DNA of 64,000 nucleotides, taken from Hemibagrus wyckioides. Its lineage: Eukaryota > Chordata > Actinopteri > Siluriformes > Bagridae. The DNA is taken from NCBI RefSeq assembly GCF_019097595.1, contig NC_080710.1, positions 27,105,280 to 27,169,279 of the forward strand, written 5' to 3'. The notes under the pieces are model-generated. The model did no database searches and was not told the DNA's origin. It saw only the letters and a program-made list of their open reading frames with translations. Shown in pieces: positions 48,614 through 61,378 of the stretch (position 1 is its first letter; each line of letters opens with the position of its first letter). A program made the translations under genes and the position numbers.

Positions 48614-49211
48614 CTATTGTGGAACAGAGAAATGCATTATACTCCTTCTGTCACAGTGCCAACGACCCACTCTCCTAAATAAATAAATACAAAAAATGAT
48701 ATACAAATACACCCCAATAAGCTAGAATATGAAAATTTGAGAAAAGGTGTGAGATTTACATACATTTGCACATTATGCTAAATATGGCTATTGATCTAAT
48801 GTCACTCATGTTCAGAATGCAAAACTTGTTATGTCCCGAGGACGTGTTAAATCATTTGGGCTCAGGAGAGAACAGAGGCTCCCTATTTGCATCGGATTCA
48901 AGCGCATTACGTGTCTTGGTGGGAATTTAAAAGTTTCTCGTTTAATTCACCTGCAAATGTAATATTTGCGCCATCTAATAAAACAGGCTGTAAGTCTTTT
49001 AATGCTGGCCTGTTGCTGCAGTGTCCCTGAAACATGGAGATGACATCTATTTAGCTTTGCCACTTAATGCCTGAATAATGGATCCAGTACCCAGTAAATA
49101 GGATTAGTTGCCAAGGTAACACACACTCTGTTATTGGCCGCACGCTTGCACACTCACTCACTCTCGAAGACAGAAATTGAAAAATGAAATTTGCTTCATT
49201 GTCCATGATCT

Positions 49212-49216
<5 letters not shown>
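48614..49216. other. upstream intronic DNA, candidate conserved non-coding segment
   Basis: 48860-49080 is of mixed composition with TATTTGCATCGG (octamer-like), TGGGAATTTAAAAGTTTC and CACCTGCAAATGTAATATTTGCGCC; it looks more like conserved non-coding DNA than repeat. Impression only. Confidence 0.35.

Positions 49217-49283
<67 letters not shown>
49217..49283. repeat. (CT)n microsatellite
   Basis: CT tract of about 33 units with a single TTCT interruption near 49257. Confidence 0.97.
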
Positions 49284-49879
49284 ATGGTGTCTTTTGACCA
49301 TGTGTGACTGCAGGGATTACTCTCAAAACATTCATATGCTTATCGCACACTAAAAAGACACACACATGCAAGTTTAGCTCTGTTACAGTTTCACCCAAGG
49401 AGGAACTGAATATGAATTCATTAAAAATTCATTTTTTTTCCCCCTCACAGATGAACACAGATGAATACATTTCCACCCGAGGCCTCATTATCTTAGTGTA
49501 TCTTTCCCTTCAAATCCTTTGGAACAATAGATAGATTGCACAATTTTATGTCAAATCATGGGTGCACAATGTTTTGCAAAAAATGTGACACATATGGCAC
49601 ACACTAGAGGAAATAACATCACAGGACGTGAAAATATCTTGAATAGGGCTAAATTTATTGTATGATTACAGTAAAGCAAATATTTGCTTTAAGCAAATAA
49701 ATAAAGACATTTTATTACACTGAAATTACATTTAATTTCAAGCTTTTTGTAGTACTGTTCTATTGGCAGATGTTGTTTTTAGTATTTATTTCTTGAAAGA
49801 AGCATTATCTGTCAATAGAATCAAAAGATTTGGAATGAGTAAAAGCATCAAAAGCTGTAATCATAAAATAATGATCAAG

Positions 49880-49963
49880 ATTACTGTACATCAAATAAAC
49901 ACTGATGTACAGTAATTATTATCATCTCTGTAATTGTATATCATTGTCAAAATGATATACAAT
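49880..49963. repeat. twin perfect hairpins
   Basis: First hairpin: 14-bp arms ATTACTGTACATCA (49880-49893) and its exact complement (49903-49916), loop 9 nt. Second: 13-bp arms ATTGTATATCATT (49933-49945) and AATGATATACAAT (49951-49963), loop 5 nt. Arms are perfect and the hairpins are 16 nt apart. Confidence 0.9.
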
Positions 49964-50740
49964 TATTTTGACAATGCATTTCCCTACCTTTCATAAACCT
50001 GAAACAATAAGTATCATCAAGTTCATCAGATCACTTTCTTAAGCCCACTTGCAGCAAACCCCCGACTAATTTGTGAGCGAACAAGAATGCTGTGTGATTA
50101 AACAGCTTTAGTACTTGGAGAAATATGCAGAACTCTCAGCACAAGGTCAGGAAAAATGAAGTGTGAAAACACCCTAAAAGTGATTTCTATGCATTCCCCT
50201 TCCAAGGGTAACTTCCAAGGGAACATGTCTACAGCACACCTCACGTTGCAGTGATGGGAGACCCTGAGTGAGAATTCTTCACTCTCACGACTCTGGTAAA
50301 CCGAGAACAGCATGGTGACAGACTGCCGAGAAAGACAGAGCGTGTGTGTGTGTGTGTATGCGTGTGTGAAAAGAGAGAGAATAGAGGAGGAAGAGAGAAA
50401 ATAGAGGCGGAGTGAGAAAATGTCGTGAAAGCCGAGACTGTAATTATTACAGCTGCTCAAAAGCGTAGGCAAGACAGGAAGCAGAAAAACTCGACTTGTG
50501 CTGTCTTTGTATTCCTAAACGCTAGGAAACCTAGCTCATCCTTTTCTTTCTCTCACACTCTCTCTTGCTCACACACAGACACACACACACACACCTACAA
50601 TGCCATTCACACCTTCACAAAAGCACAGGCCCATAGGCGTGTTCACCAAGCTGAAGCATAAAGCCTAAATAAAAGTCACAATTAATTTGCCCAATTCTGA
50701 ATTCATTTTGATCTTGTTGTCATGTAAACAGACAAAAGGC
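49964..50740. other. upstream DNA, no gene seen
   Basis: No recognised gene. Short (GT)n at 50342-50357 and a CT/CA-rich stretch at 50540-50593. Confidence 0.4.
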
Positions 50741-50744
50741 TTTT

Positions 50745-50945
50745 CATTATCAGGTTGCTTTATCCTAGTCCAGGTCATAGTGGATCTGGACCCCATCCCA
50801 GGAACACTGGGTGTGAGGCAGGAATAAACCCTGAATGGGATGCCAGTGCATCACAGGGCATCATGCACATACACAGTCACGTGATCCTCTTCAAGCTCAG
50901 GATGGAACTGGGGACCATGGAAATGTGAGACAGCAACAGCATCTT
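50745..50945 (-). mobile_element. DANA/mermaid-like SINE
   Basis: GGTTGCTTTATCCTAGTCCAGG, CATAGTGGATCTGGACCCC, ATCCCAGGAACACTGGGTGTG, GATGCCAGTGCATCACAGGGC, CTCAAGCTCAGGATGGAACTG and GGACCATGGAAATGTGAG are in family order on the minus strand. An internal part is deleted after 50880. Confidence 0.76.
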
Positions 50946-51800
50946 TTAATTGCTAAAACAAGTGAAAGAAAAAAAATAAAAATGGAAAAAAATTATAGCT
51001 AAACAAAGATAATCATACAAATAGGTTGTATTGCCCCAGAGCCGTTCATATAAACAGATACTGTAATGATATCCAATTATCTAACCTCAACACAGTTAAA
51101 CATGTCTAATTAATTAAGGAAGTTGTGAAAGTGGTAGCACTGATTAAAGTATGTTTCGAATATCTTATTGCTATTCACCTAGCACTTCTACACGCAAACA
51201 CACATAGAAGGTGATCAAGGGCAAAATGGGTCTTGGTGGAAAAGAAAAGTCAGACACCTTTCCACAGAATAATGAGCAAACTAGATTAATCCACTGCAGG
51301 GCCTCGATATTTACACCAGCGTGCTCATTTAGGAGGACATGGGTCAACCAGTGCCTCCTCCTTTTCCTCTCAGCTCTTCCCCGATTCGATCGAGTTTAGC
51401 AGTGTAATAAGCGGCCCGCTGTTATTTAGAGCCTCTCACTGACACACGTATTGATGGCGGTGGACACAGAGGCGAGAACATTCGCAAATCAGCGGAGATG
51501 TGTTAAATTGCCTCTCTGGTCAGATAAATCACTTTTGTCGAGAGCTCATGTGAGAGCTCCCTTGCCCTCCCTTCCTCACGCTCATCCTCCTCCTTTTCCT
51601 GGCTCAAAGCCGTCTCCCTGGCACCTTGGTGTCTCACGTTAGTGTGTGTGGGTTTTTTTTTTTTTTTCAAAGGAGGTGCTGAAGTTAATTGATTTCATTG
51701 CCAATGTTCCTGCTGCTGCTGCTTATTCACTTTACAGCCCTGAGTGTTCAGAACAATGTCAACTCCTTGCATTAGCTCTGTGGAGAAAAGGAGAAGATCG
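50946..51800. other. upstream DNA, no gene seen
   Basis: No recognised gene. 51290-51620 is GC-richer and could include regulatory sequence; not testable here. Confidence 0.4.
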
Positions 51801-51850
51801 ATCATTCATTCATTCATTCATTCATTCTTTCTTTCATTCAATCATTCATC
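51801..51850. repeat. (ATTC)n tetranucleotide microsatellite
   Basis: About ten ATTC units with a CTTTCTTT interruption; it adjoins a SINE-like segment on the right. Confidence 0.93.
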
Positions 51851-51854
51851 TATT

Positions 51855-52070
51855 GTCCATCATCCATCATCTATTCTCAGTAAGTGCTTTTCACTGCAGG
51901 GCACCGCTTGGACACTCATTCCTAATTAAGAGGTCAATTAAAGTAGCCAATCAAATATTGGCATGTTTTTGGGAGATGGGAGCAAACCAAAGAACCCAGA
52001 GGAAACCTAGAGAAGAGCATGCTAAACTCAAAGCAGAGGCTAATCAGAACTCAGGATCAGTTGTTTAGAT
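51855..52070 (-). mobile_element. decayed DANA/mermaid-like SINE
   Basis: CACTGCAGGGCACCGCTTGG, AAAGTAGCCAATCAAATATTGG, CATGTTTTTGGGAGATGGGAG, CCAAAGAACCCAGAGGAAACC and CAGAACTCAGGATCAG follow the family order on the minus strand. Confidence 0.7.
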
Positions 52071-52084
52071 GACTCCATCTATAC

Positions 52085-52300
52085 AACTGATAGATGAAGT
52101 AAAGTGGCATCAGTGTAACAGAAGTAGAAGAAATAATGTGCCATCAGCATAGCGGTAGCAGCAGTAAAGAGGAATCAGTGTAGCAATGGTACAAAAAGGC
52201 CACACAGTCTAATATTTGAGCTCATTGTATGTGCATACAGTTAAATCATATAGAGCTAAGAGTGGGTATAAGGATCTTGTGTTTCTCATGATCAATGATC
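52085..52300. repeat. diverged repeat, left copy
   Basis: Contains GTGCCATCAGCATAGC and AATCAGTGTAGCAATGGTAC in a roughly 33-bp periodic part, then TTGAGCTCATTGTATGTGC, AGTTAAATCATATAGAGCT and AGAGTGGGTATAAGGATC. The same order recurs at 53812-54040. The plus-strand CATCAGCATAACAG type motif is the complement of a YADD coding segment, so an antisense LINE origin is possible. Confidence 0.65.
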
Positions 52301-52933
52301 ATATACAGTAGGACTGAAAGTCAGGATTAAAACTGGAACCACCTAGAAAGATCAGCAATGCTGTATCAAGTTCGTCTGAGAATTTCAGCAAATACTGTAG
52401 TCAGGAAACTTTATTTTCTAACGATGATGCGGAAAGGGAATCTACAAGATCTGGTGGTTCATGTGATCTGGGAAAAACACTCCCAAAAGACTGATGGTAT
52501 CCTTTGTCTGTGACCTTGTGTACCGGTGTTGATGTATTCATTGTATGTTGCTCTGGATAAGGGTATCTGCCAAATGGTGTAAATGTAAATGGGTTATTTT
52601 GTTGAAATTCAGTTCCAAGAAGATATATCAGAAAGGCAGTCCAATATCTTCCATGGAAAAGAAAAGCACAATTATTTGCCATTAGTGATCAAAAAAGTAA
52701 TCTGAGAAAATCTGATCATTAAGCCAAGTGATAAAAGAGAAACAAGAGCAGAACGAGAGTTGAACCCTGGAGAACTCCTGTAGTGCAGTTGTTAGGTGAT
52801 GAAACAGAATATGCTAGAGTGATGCTAGCTGTAAATATGATGAAAAGCTAGTCAAGCTTAGATTCAGTTCCAGATGATGGATTTCCACCAAGAAAGAGAT
52901 GTCTGTCCGATATCTTCTGAGACTTGGGACATA
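52301..52933. other. upstream DNA with a SINE tail and possible repeat
   Basis: 52545-52592 is a SINE 3' tail (GCTCTGGATAAGGGTATCTGCC then AAATGTAAATG). 52750-52790 (GTTGAACCCTGGAGAACTCC) resembles a dispersed fish repeat found in antisense LINE segments. Confidence 0.5.
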
Positions 52934-53784
52934 CACTTACTGAGCACTTTATTAGGAACATCTGCAGTACACCAACCCATTCATGCAATTATCTAATCAG
53001 CTAATCGTGTGGCAGTAATGCGATGCAGAAAACCATGCAGATACTAGCCAGCAGCTTTGGTTCAACCATTAGAAAGGAGAAAAATGTAATCTCAGTGATT
53101 TTGACCATCGCATGATTGTTGGTGCCAGATGGGCTGATTTGAGTAATTCTATAACTGCTGATCTTCAGAAATTTTTCGGCAAATTAGTCTCTAGAGTTTG
53201 TTCAGAATGGGGCATTAAAGAAAAAATACACCCAATGAGTGGAAGTTCTGCAGACATAAACGCTTTGTTGATGAGAAAGATCAATGGAGAGTGGCCAGAC
53301 TTGTTCAAGCTATCAGAAAGGCAACATTAACTCACATACCCACGCGCACCCATTGTATTGAGCAGAGAAACATCTCAAATGCACATGACAAACAATGAGG
53401 TCACTTTAGGCCCCTTAATACCAATAATCACTTGAATGCCACAGCCTATTTGATTATTATTGCTGACCATGTGCATCACTTATCCAGAGTGACTTACATT
53501 TTTATCTCATTTTATACAACTGAGCAATTGAGGGTTAAGGGTCTTGATCAGGGGCCCAGCAGTGGCAGTTTGGTGGACCTGGGATACGAATTCGCAACCT
53601 TTCAATCAGTAGTCCAACACCTTAACCACTAAATTATCACATCCCCAATCACAGCAACATGGACCAGAATATCAAAGGAATGTATCCAACATCTTCTTGT
53701 ATCCAAGACATGAAGAATTGAGGGTATTTTCAGAGCAAAGGAGGCCCAGAATTAGTATAGTGTTCCTAATAAAGTGCTCAAGTG
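52934..53784 (+). mobile_element. Tc1-like transposon, internally deleted, with nested SINE
   Basis: Inverted termini: CACTT(ACT)GAGCACTTTATTAGGAACA at 52934-52960 and its complement TGTTCCTAATAAAGTGCTCAAGTG at 53761-53784, with TA duplications at 52932-52933 and 53785-53786. The interior keeps the 5' part of the transposase gene (AATCTCAGTGATTTTGACC, GATTGTTGGTGCCAGATGGG, AAACGCTTTGTTGATGAGA) and fragments of the 3' part (TAATACCAATAATCACTTG, GAATGCCACAGCC, CAACATGGACCAGAAT, AAAGGAATGTATCCAACATC), with the middle missing. Stops and frameshifts are frequent. A SINE occupies 53478-53646. Confidence 0.92.
53478..53646 (-). mobile_element. tRNA-derived SINE nested in a Tc1-like element
   Basis: TTATCCAGAGTGACTTACAT, TATACAACTGAGCAATTGAGG, GGGCCCAGCAGTGGCAGTTTGG, GGATACGAATTCGCAACC (B-box reversed) and CACCTTAACCACTAAATTATC (A-box reversed) run in family order. 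Transposon sequence resumes on both sides, so the SINE is the younger insertion. Confidence 0.87.
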
Positions 53785-53811
53785 TAGATGGGGGAAAAGA
53801 GAAAAGTAGAG

Positions 53812-54040
53812 TGTCATCAGCATAACAGAAGTAGAAGTACTATTGTGCCATCAGCATAGCAATAGCAGCAGTGAAGAAAAATCAGTGTAGAAATGGTACA
53901 AAAATGCTACAGGTCAATTAGTTGACCTGCTACAGATCAAATAGTTGAACTCATTGTATGTGCGTATAGTTAAATCATATAGGGCTCAGAGTGGGTATAA
54001 GGATCTTGTGTTTCTCAATGTCAATGACCATATACAGTAT
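53812..54040. repeat. diverged repeat, right copy
   Basis: Same order of segments as 52085-52300: GTGTCATCAGCATAACAGAAG, GTGCCATCAGCATAGC, TTGAACTCATTGTATGTGCG, AGTTAAATCATATAGGGCTC, AGAGTGGGTATAAGGATC. It differs by a small internal duplication (TCAATTAGTTGACC / TCAAATAGTTGAAC) near 53915-53950. Confidence 0.65.
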
Positions 54041-57000
54041 CAGTATGACTGTACAGTGACACAATAATCCAATGCACTGCATCTACAGAACACTGCAATT
54101 CCTACCTTCCATTTTATCTTTCTACATGCAACACTTTACCAAGTTTTCTCCAATGACTATACCAACTCCTTGACAGGCAGCTTTCACCGAAATTGACAAG
54201 TGGATATGCAGAATATGGCAGCCATATCCAAGCTCTGGGCAAATGATAAAACACTGAGGTGCACTAGCATATAGCAGCATGAGGGAGACAGTGTATTTTA
54301 TATATATATATATACATGTAGCTCTGCAGTATTGGCAGGGTACGTAGCCAACTCTTAGTGGATGTGACTTTAATGAATAGGGCCACGCTAGAGATCCTGC
54401 TTAAAAAGGCAGACATTGGGGATTTAAAAAGCTGTGCCTGCAGCTTAATTAACATAGTCTCACCAACCCCTTCAATGCATTTGCTGTGCAATTTTTACCT
54501 TTGGGAGGGCACAGAGAGGTGGCGTCAACCAGTCGAGGTGGCAATCAGCCTCTGAAGCCGTTCAATCACAACAAAGCGAGAATGGCATGACCTTCCCACC
54601 CTCCCAATGTCAGATGGAGAATCCGGCCTTGTTTGATTACTGTTTTTAAGATGCCCTTGTGGACTTGCCCTTGCCATAAGGCACTGGCAAGCTAAAACAA
54701 TTTCTGCTTCACAACTGAAAAAATTGGCAGGTTTATAAAGTTTATAAATTTTTATAACACAACATCTGATTTCCCCTGTCAGTCAAAAGTACTTGAATAA
54801 AGCACTCACTGTGGAGTTATCATTATATATAAATTATTCTTCAAACGAGTGCTTTACTAAAAGCAAGTGCACTTGTTTGTTGAAGCAGTTACTATAAGCC
54901 CAGATTTGTCTTACAATTGATTGGACAGTGTTAGTATCAAGTGAAAGACAAATATACATGTGTGTGGCTGTAAGTGCCTAATTAATGTGGCCCAGATCTG
55001 GCCTTCTCCAGTTAGATCTAGATTTATTTTCCAATAAATTAAAGTCTTAAATATTTCTCAGTTCTCACACACAAACACACACAATATATATATATATATA
55101 TATTTCTTTTATTGTATTTTTTTTGTCTAAAATTCAAATGACTTCAACATTTTCAAAGCTAGTTACTGCGACCTGATTTTCTACGTATTACAAATGGAGT
55201 TAGTTTTCTTGGCAAGCTACTGTTTGTCTGCTAGATGATTTCTGTCTAATCTATTTTATTATTTCATTTTGTTTTGTCTACTCAGGGTGCATTCAATGTC
55301 AAGAAGGCATCCAGTTATGTCTGAATTGAATGTTTGCATATAAAGCCGCCTCTTGAGATACCTCTGTCTGGTTGATTTTTAACACCTCGTTGAGTAACAG
55401 CTAACGTTTCTCAGTTGTCAGTGCCTTGCCAATGTCATGACATATTGCTGCCTTCGAAACCAGTTTCCTGCCTTTTCTTTACAGGAAACTTCTTAGCTAT
55501 TAAATCACTGTCTTCTAAGAGCATATTTATACTCCTGTGAAGATCTGTTTTGGGAGGGAGAGAAGGGGATCATGGGTTTTAGCATAGCTTGCAAAGTCTC
55601 ACAATACATTGTGTGAATCTGTGGTACTGTGTGCTAAGTAAAGTCTGGCTTAGGAAAATATATTGAATAAGGTTGTATGGGGACAAGATTCAAACTGGAG
55701 TTATCACAACAGCAAAACAGGACAGGTTGAGGGCTGGTTGGCAGAAAAGATGTGTTGGAAAGCTTTGGCAGAAACCCAGAGGTGTTCAAGTAAAAACTGA
55801 AAGCAATGTTAGCCAATTTTCTTATATTTTAAATGGCTGAATTCCTTTTGGGATGAACTAGAATGCTGACTGTAAGATGGCAAGGCTTCCTTGCCCAACT
55901 TCAGTGTCTGACCTTACTAATGCTGGCTGAATGAGCACAAATCTCCACAGTCACACTCCAACATCTAGTGGAAGCCTTCCCAGAAGAGTGGAGGTTATTA
56001 CAACAGTAAACGGGACTAAATCTGGAATGGGATGTTTGACAAACATAATGGTTAGAACCATTGTTTTGAGAATATTATTGAAGTTGCTTTTAACACATAT
56101 TATTCATTCTACAAATAATTGTAGTGCATAATAAAGTATAGTGCACACTCATAATTTATTATGCCTTATATATGAATTATAACATTTTATACCACATAAA
56201 TGTTCAGTTGTCAATTCTCAATGTTGTGTCTTACTTACTAACGACAAACGCCACAAGACGCATAAAAGAGGCATAAATCATCCCTAAGACACTGACAACA
56301 CAGGCATCAAGGAATAAAAGCACCTGCCTTCTGTCTTAGACACACCTAAAGAATGAGAAATGTCAATTCGTCTAAGGAGAACTAATTAGGAATTGTCCAC
56401 TGGTTACTGTCGTGAGCAAGCGATTTCCTATTAAAATATGTCCTTCCTTATTGTACTGCGCTCTTATGATGAGGGATAAGTAATACAAACCTGATACTGA
56501 AGTGAAGAAAACTGGTCTCTGAGACTGCAAATACGATGCTTAAAGCACTGTTAAAGGCAAGAGGCCCTGGAGGACACGCTCTTAGCCTACAAGTCCTGAT
56601 TAATGATCATGATATCCTGGGAAAGTTCGAATAATGAGAAAATGTACACTGCTGTTGAACGTGCAGGGCTTTGTGTATTCATTTAATTGCCTAAGTGTGT
56701 GTGTGTACCCTGCAAAACAGCCTTTTGGAAACAACATTGCCTTATCTAAGATCCTCATTCACCACCCTGGTGTATGAGCTTAGTCTCTGCCAAAAGTGGA
56801 CTCCCCCATCACCTAAAGCAAATTTCATTTTAGTAGAAAATTGCTTCTTGTTTATGACCTCCCTCCTCTTCCAACGTCCCCATTTGTTGGCATGCACTAA
56901 ATTGTGCACCTATTGCACTGCCTCCAGCAGTAATCCAATTAACTAGGAAGCAAATGAAGCTGTCTCTTATTCGGGAAATCACCTACGTTGGGGAGATGGA

Positions 57001-60000
57001 AAGGAAGGATGATAATGCCACACTTGTTGCAATGGTACCTTTAATTTGCAAGGAAAGAAATCCCCTTGTCCAAGGAAGACAGGAAGACACATTTGGGGTG
57101 ACAGGATTTAATTGCTTGATCCAGCTCTGTTGTGTTTTTGTACGTTAATCTCTGTAAAACACCAATGTTGAAGACAATGACCCTCATTCTGTGCATGGAA
57201 AGGATTCTACTTCTCCTAAACAAGACATGGATGTTCACCCAGCAGTATTCCACTGGAACATACCACAGGAAGGTGAAAAACAGCCAAGTTTGCCACTCAG
57301 CTAAAGTGGAAAGCTAAAAGTCATGGCCTGCCCCACATGGAAGATTGCCTTGGTAGGGTCCAGAGCACATCGCTGGGCAGCTCTTTGACCTTAATATCTC
57401 TCCTTGCCTCTGACTTCTGTGGCCGCAGGTGCGCTGACAAGTCTCTCTGGCCTTGTTCCAGTCCATTATTCAGCTCCAACATGGGAGCAGCATCACCCCT
57501 TTGCCCTTGAAAAGCCTAGAAATCATATACTGGCTATAACTCTGACGACACACAACAGTGCATGCCAGCTGCTCCTTGCTCTGTAGCTAACATACACCCA
57601 GTATCACATGGTGTAATCTTTTCAAGGACATCATACTTTAAAAACACAGTCAGCACATACAGTATGTAATTTTATACCATAGTGCATAGAATATTTTAAA
57701 AGATGTGTTGCTGTTTTGTAAATAATTATAATCATGAGTAAAATCACTGATATGTGAAGCTTTCTATGGGAAGACATATTTATGGAAGGAGTCTCCAGTG
57801 TCAGTGCTTTGTAATGATCAATAAGTACTCCACCATGAGAAAGTCTTCAAGCTTTCTGGCTTTTTGGGATCATGTCAAGCTGTGTTTTTTTTAAATCCTC
57901 CCTTTCACTTAAGGCAAGAGATGATAAAAGAGAGGCAGTGAGGGAATGATTGTTTATAGCTGCTGTAACGTGTACTAAAAATAAAATGGACTTGTTTTAT
58001 GGATTATCCACAACATTAAATGCAACTCTAAATGGATAAAAAGTACATGCTGTCCATTATAATACTGTGGTATAAAGAGCACCAAAACTGGGCTGCAACA
58101 TACCACCAGAACCGTCACTGATTATTTTTCTATAACAGCACACCCCAGCATATTTTATTCCTTACATAACCACCTCAGTGAATATGGACCACTGCCACTC
58201 TTTGGCAACATTCCGTTATTCTTGTTCCCAAACGGCAAGAGTGAGTCCATGCTTTTATTCTGATTCAGCTAATTAAAAGGCCTGGCCAAAGACAATTATT
58301 GCTTGAGCAGCTGAGTCAGTTCTGCTAGTCTTTGATAAATCCCCATCCCCAAATTGGCTCTTCATAAATAAATCATAAACAGACCTGCCGACCACAGCTT
58401 TATGGGTTTTTAGTGCACGGTGTCAGAGTCTGGCCCTAATCAGACATCTGACTGTGCCATGTTTCTCTCATTAAAGCAGCGTCTTAAGCAAAAAGCCAAT
58501 TAGGACTTTAATAGCAGGTGTATGTTAAAAAAAAAAAAATCACTGCCTTTAATGGGTGCAAATTAGAATTTGTAAACATTCTCTCCCCTCGACAAATAAA
58601 ACACAACCAGTGCCCTTCATTAACATGTATAATCCTCAGTGGGGGGAAAATGCATGTAAATAGAGTCAAACTGTGAATGGTAAAATGCACAGTAGGCTAT
58701 ACATGCTATTTAAGATCTCTGATCCATCAGCAATCTTTAAAAAGTGCAAAGTCAAAAAGGCTCTTTGGAAATAATTGCATTTGCAAATTACCTCTATTTT
58801 ACAATTAGTAGTTAGTGGAAGCATGCTCAGTTTGAAGGCTAAACGTAGGCCGTAAACAACCAATACCGGTTCCAATAACTGCATAAATAAATAGTACTGG
58901 AGTTTCTCTGCAGCAATAGTACAGAAAGAAATAGAAGTATAGAATACCTAAAAAGTAAAAAGAAAAATGCATAGCAGTTCTTTTTAAAAGAACTGTTAGT
59001 TTGTGACTGCATGATGACAGCCCACTTGTCGCCTCTTAAAGCATGCCAGCAGCCCAGGCTGATTGGGTAAAGGAACATGAATGTAATGCTCTGGTAATTG
59101 GGCAAACTGCTTAGGCAAAGTCAAAGCGACACACACAGTAATGATGGCCAAAAAAAAAAAAAAAAAAGTTCAAAGAGCTCTGAAGTGGTATTAAATGCAA
59201 CAGTCTTAATGTGCGGTGGCATGCACTCAGATTTATTTATGATTTTTTTTATGAATTTTAACGAAATCCATGCTAGTTAAAAATTGTGCATACAGTATAT
59301 GCATATGTATAATGGTCCAGCTCAGGGTTAAAGCAAGTGATCTTCAAAGGATTACCACAGGATCTATGCAAATAAATCACTAAAAATATGAACATACTGA
59401 TATTCCACTATTTCCACTGTTTATATTTATTAAAAATATGTTTATATTTGTCTTGCAAGTGCAACATGTCTGTACTTCAGTATTCCCCTGACTCTGGATT
59501 TTGTTTGTGTGTGTGTGCGTGTGTGTGGTCAGTGCAAGGCCTTGACGAATGTGGGACAGGAAACATGCTTTGTACTGCCTGCTGTCTTTCCCCTGGGTGT
59601 TCAATAACTCTTTGACCTTGCATTACATGCTGTATTCAGAGATCAGCGCGGTGTCCTTCCTTTACTGTTTTTCTCCTGTGCACCTTTCTGGCAGGTTTTA
59701 CTGAGCAATCAGCTGAGGGCAGTGCAATTGCAGGTGATTTGTTACTGAAAATAAATCTGTGACAATCCACAGCAGCAGTGAGAACATGGTTTTTGTCTCC
59801 ATCAGAAATTACACCTTCCTATATGTGCTGTTTCTGTGTATCCACATGCATGTGTAGTGGGCTTGAAAGAGGCTGTAGCTCAGACTGACACACTTTTCAG
59901 ACACACACACATACACAACCACCAAAGAAGGATGAAATGACCACAGCGGTAGGTTGGAGTGTGCCTTTGAACTTTCCTTGAGTCTTTTTTGAGCTGGGTC

Positions 60001-61370
60001 ATACCACTTGGTGGCTGGATAAAAGAGAAAGGTGAACCTGTATAACATCCGCATCACAGCTGCATATACTGTAAGTAGGTCATGTTATGTAACTTCTAAT
60101 CTGAATTTAACACCCAAAAAAAAGATAGATATTACGCACGACTGAGACTTTCAAATGAGCAAACAGGTAGAAAACTATTTCTTCTTCAATTTGTAGTCTT
60201 TTTTTATATGCAGTTTGGGGAGATTTTATTTCCAGGTCTAAATACAGGACAATGTCTATATGAAGAGAATAATTCTGGACATGTGTTTAAAGTAACTTTG
60301 AAAACGGTGGTTGTGTGCGTAAAGTAATATGCCCCTAGGGAACTTATTTACAAGAAACCATTAGAAAATTTGAAACAGAAAGAATTTAGGCCACACCTTT
60401 GTTGAATGGTAAAGTCAGATTGGTCAGAAGGTTTATGCTGATGCACTCATCACACATTGATTTCTATGATGGTTTCACATATGGTGATTATTTAATATTT
60501 TTGGAAGAAATCTTCAGGGCCAGTGCTTTGCAATTTTTCTCGTTAAGCGAACAAGATACATTTTGTATGTTATTAAAGATAATTTACTATGTATAGCTGA
60601 TCTATACTAAGTAATAACAGGAATTAATCTGCTTTATGGGCGTTAGATGACATCAAATGTAGCTATAAATAAATAAACAAATAAAAAAAGTATATGTTGT
60701 TCTTTAATTAATAAAAAATGTAATCATTTGCAAAATGCCGTGGCATAAAATTGCTGGTAAAGTGAAATAATCAAATAATCAACTTCAAGCTGGTAAGAGG
60801 CTGATTATTTTCCTGTAATAGCATGGCCCATCATGTATTATTCTTTTATTCCTACTATCAGATTATCAGGGACTCAAAAACCAAATTCTCTCATAAGACT
60901 TGATCTAGAAATAAGAAAAAATCCACTAAATTATGATTGACATTACTGTTGTTTTGTCCATTGCCAAGAGATAATGTGAAAAAATTGTAACTACATATAC
61001 CTTATCAAGAGAACATACATGTACACACATTCCAGCACACATGCACTTATATTTCTACATTCTTATCTTGATGGATGAATGCATGCTTTGGTAAAGTAGG
61101 CTTCTGGTTGTTTAATTGAGTACAGTCGTAGGTTGTCTGTTGGCAAATTTCATTTTCTGAATACTAGGACCTGTGTAGAAGGTCTTAATCATATATTCTG
61201 ATGGTGTATCTTCCAGTATTTATCATAAGTTAGACATCTGTATCCTAACCATCCTCAGTCTATTGTTTTAGTACAGACACCTAAATATATATCACCATCA
61301 TACTTCTCCTCATATCTATCTATTTATTACCTAAAGCATGTGCCTTATACTTCAAATGGAAAAGACATCC
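54041..61370. other. upstream ralyl intron or 5' flank, no gene seen
   Basis: No exon could be identified on either strand. Simple repeats: (TA)n at 54297-54314, (AT)n at 55084-55103, poly-A of 18 at 59150-59167, (GT)n at 59499-59528. 54350-54670, 56280-56620, 57390-57600 and 58230-58520 have the balanced composition and ATTA/CAATTA-type motifs of conserved non-coding elements, but this is only an impression. Confidence 0.4.
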
Positions 61371-61378
61371 AACAGTAC

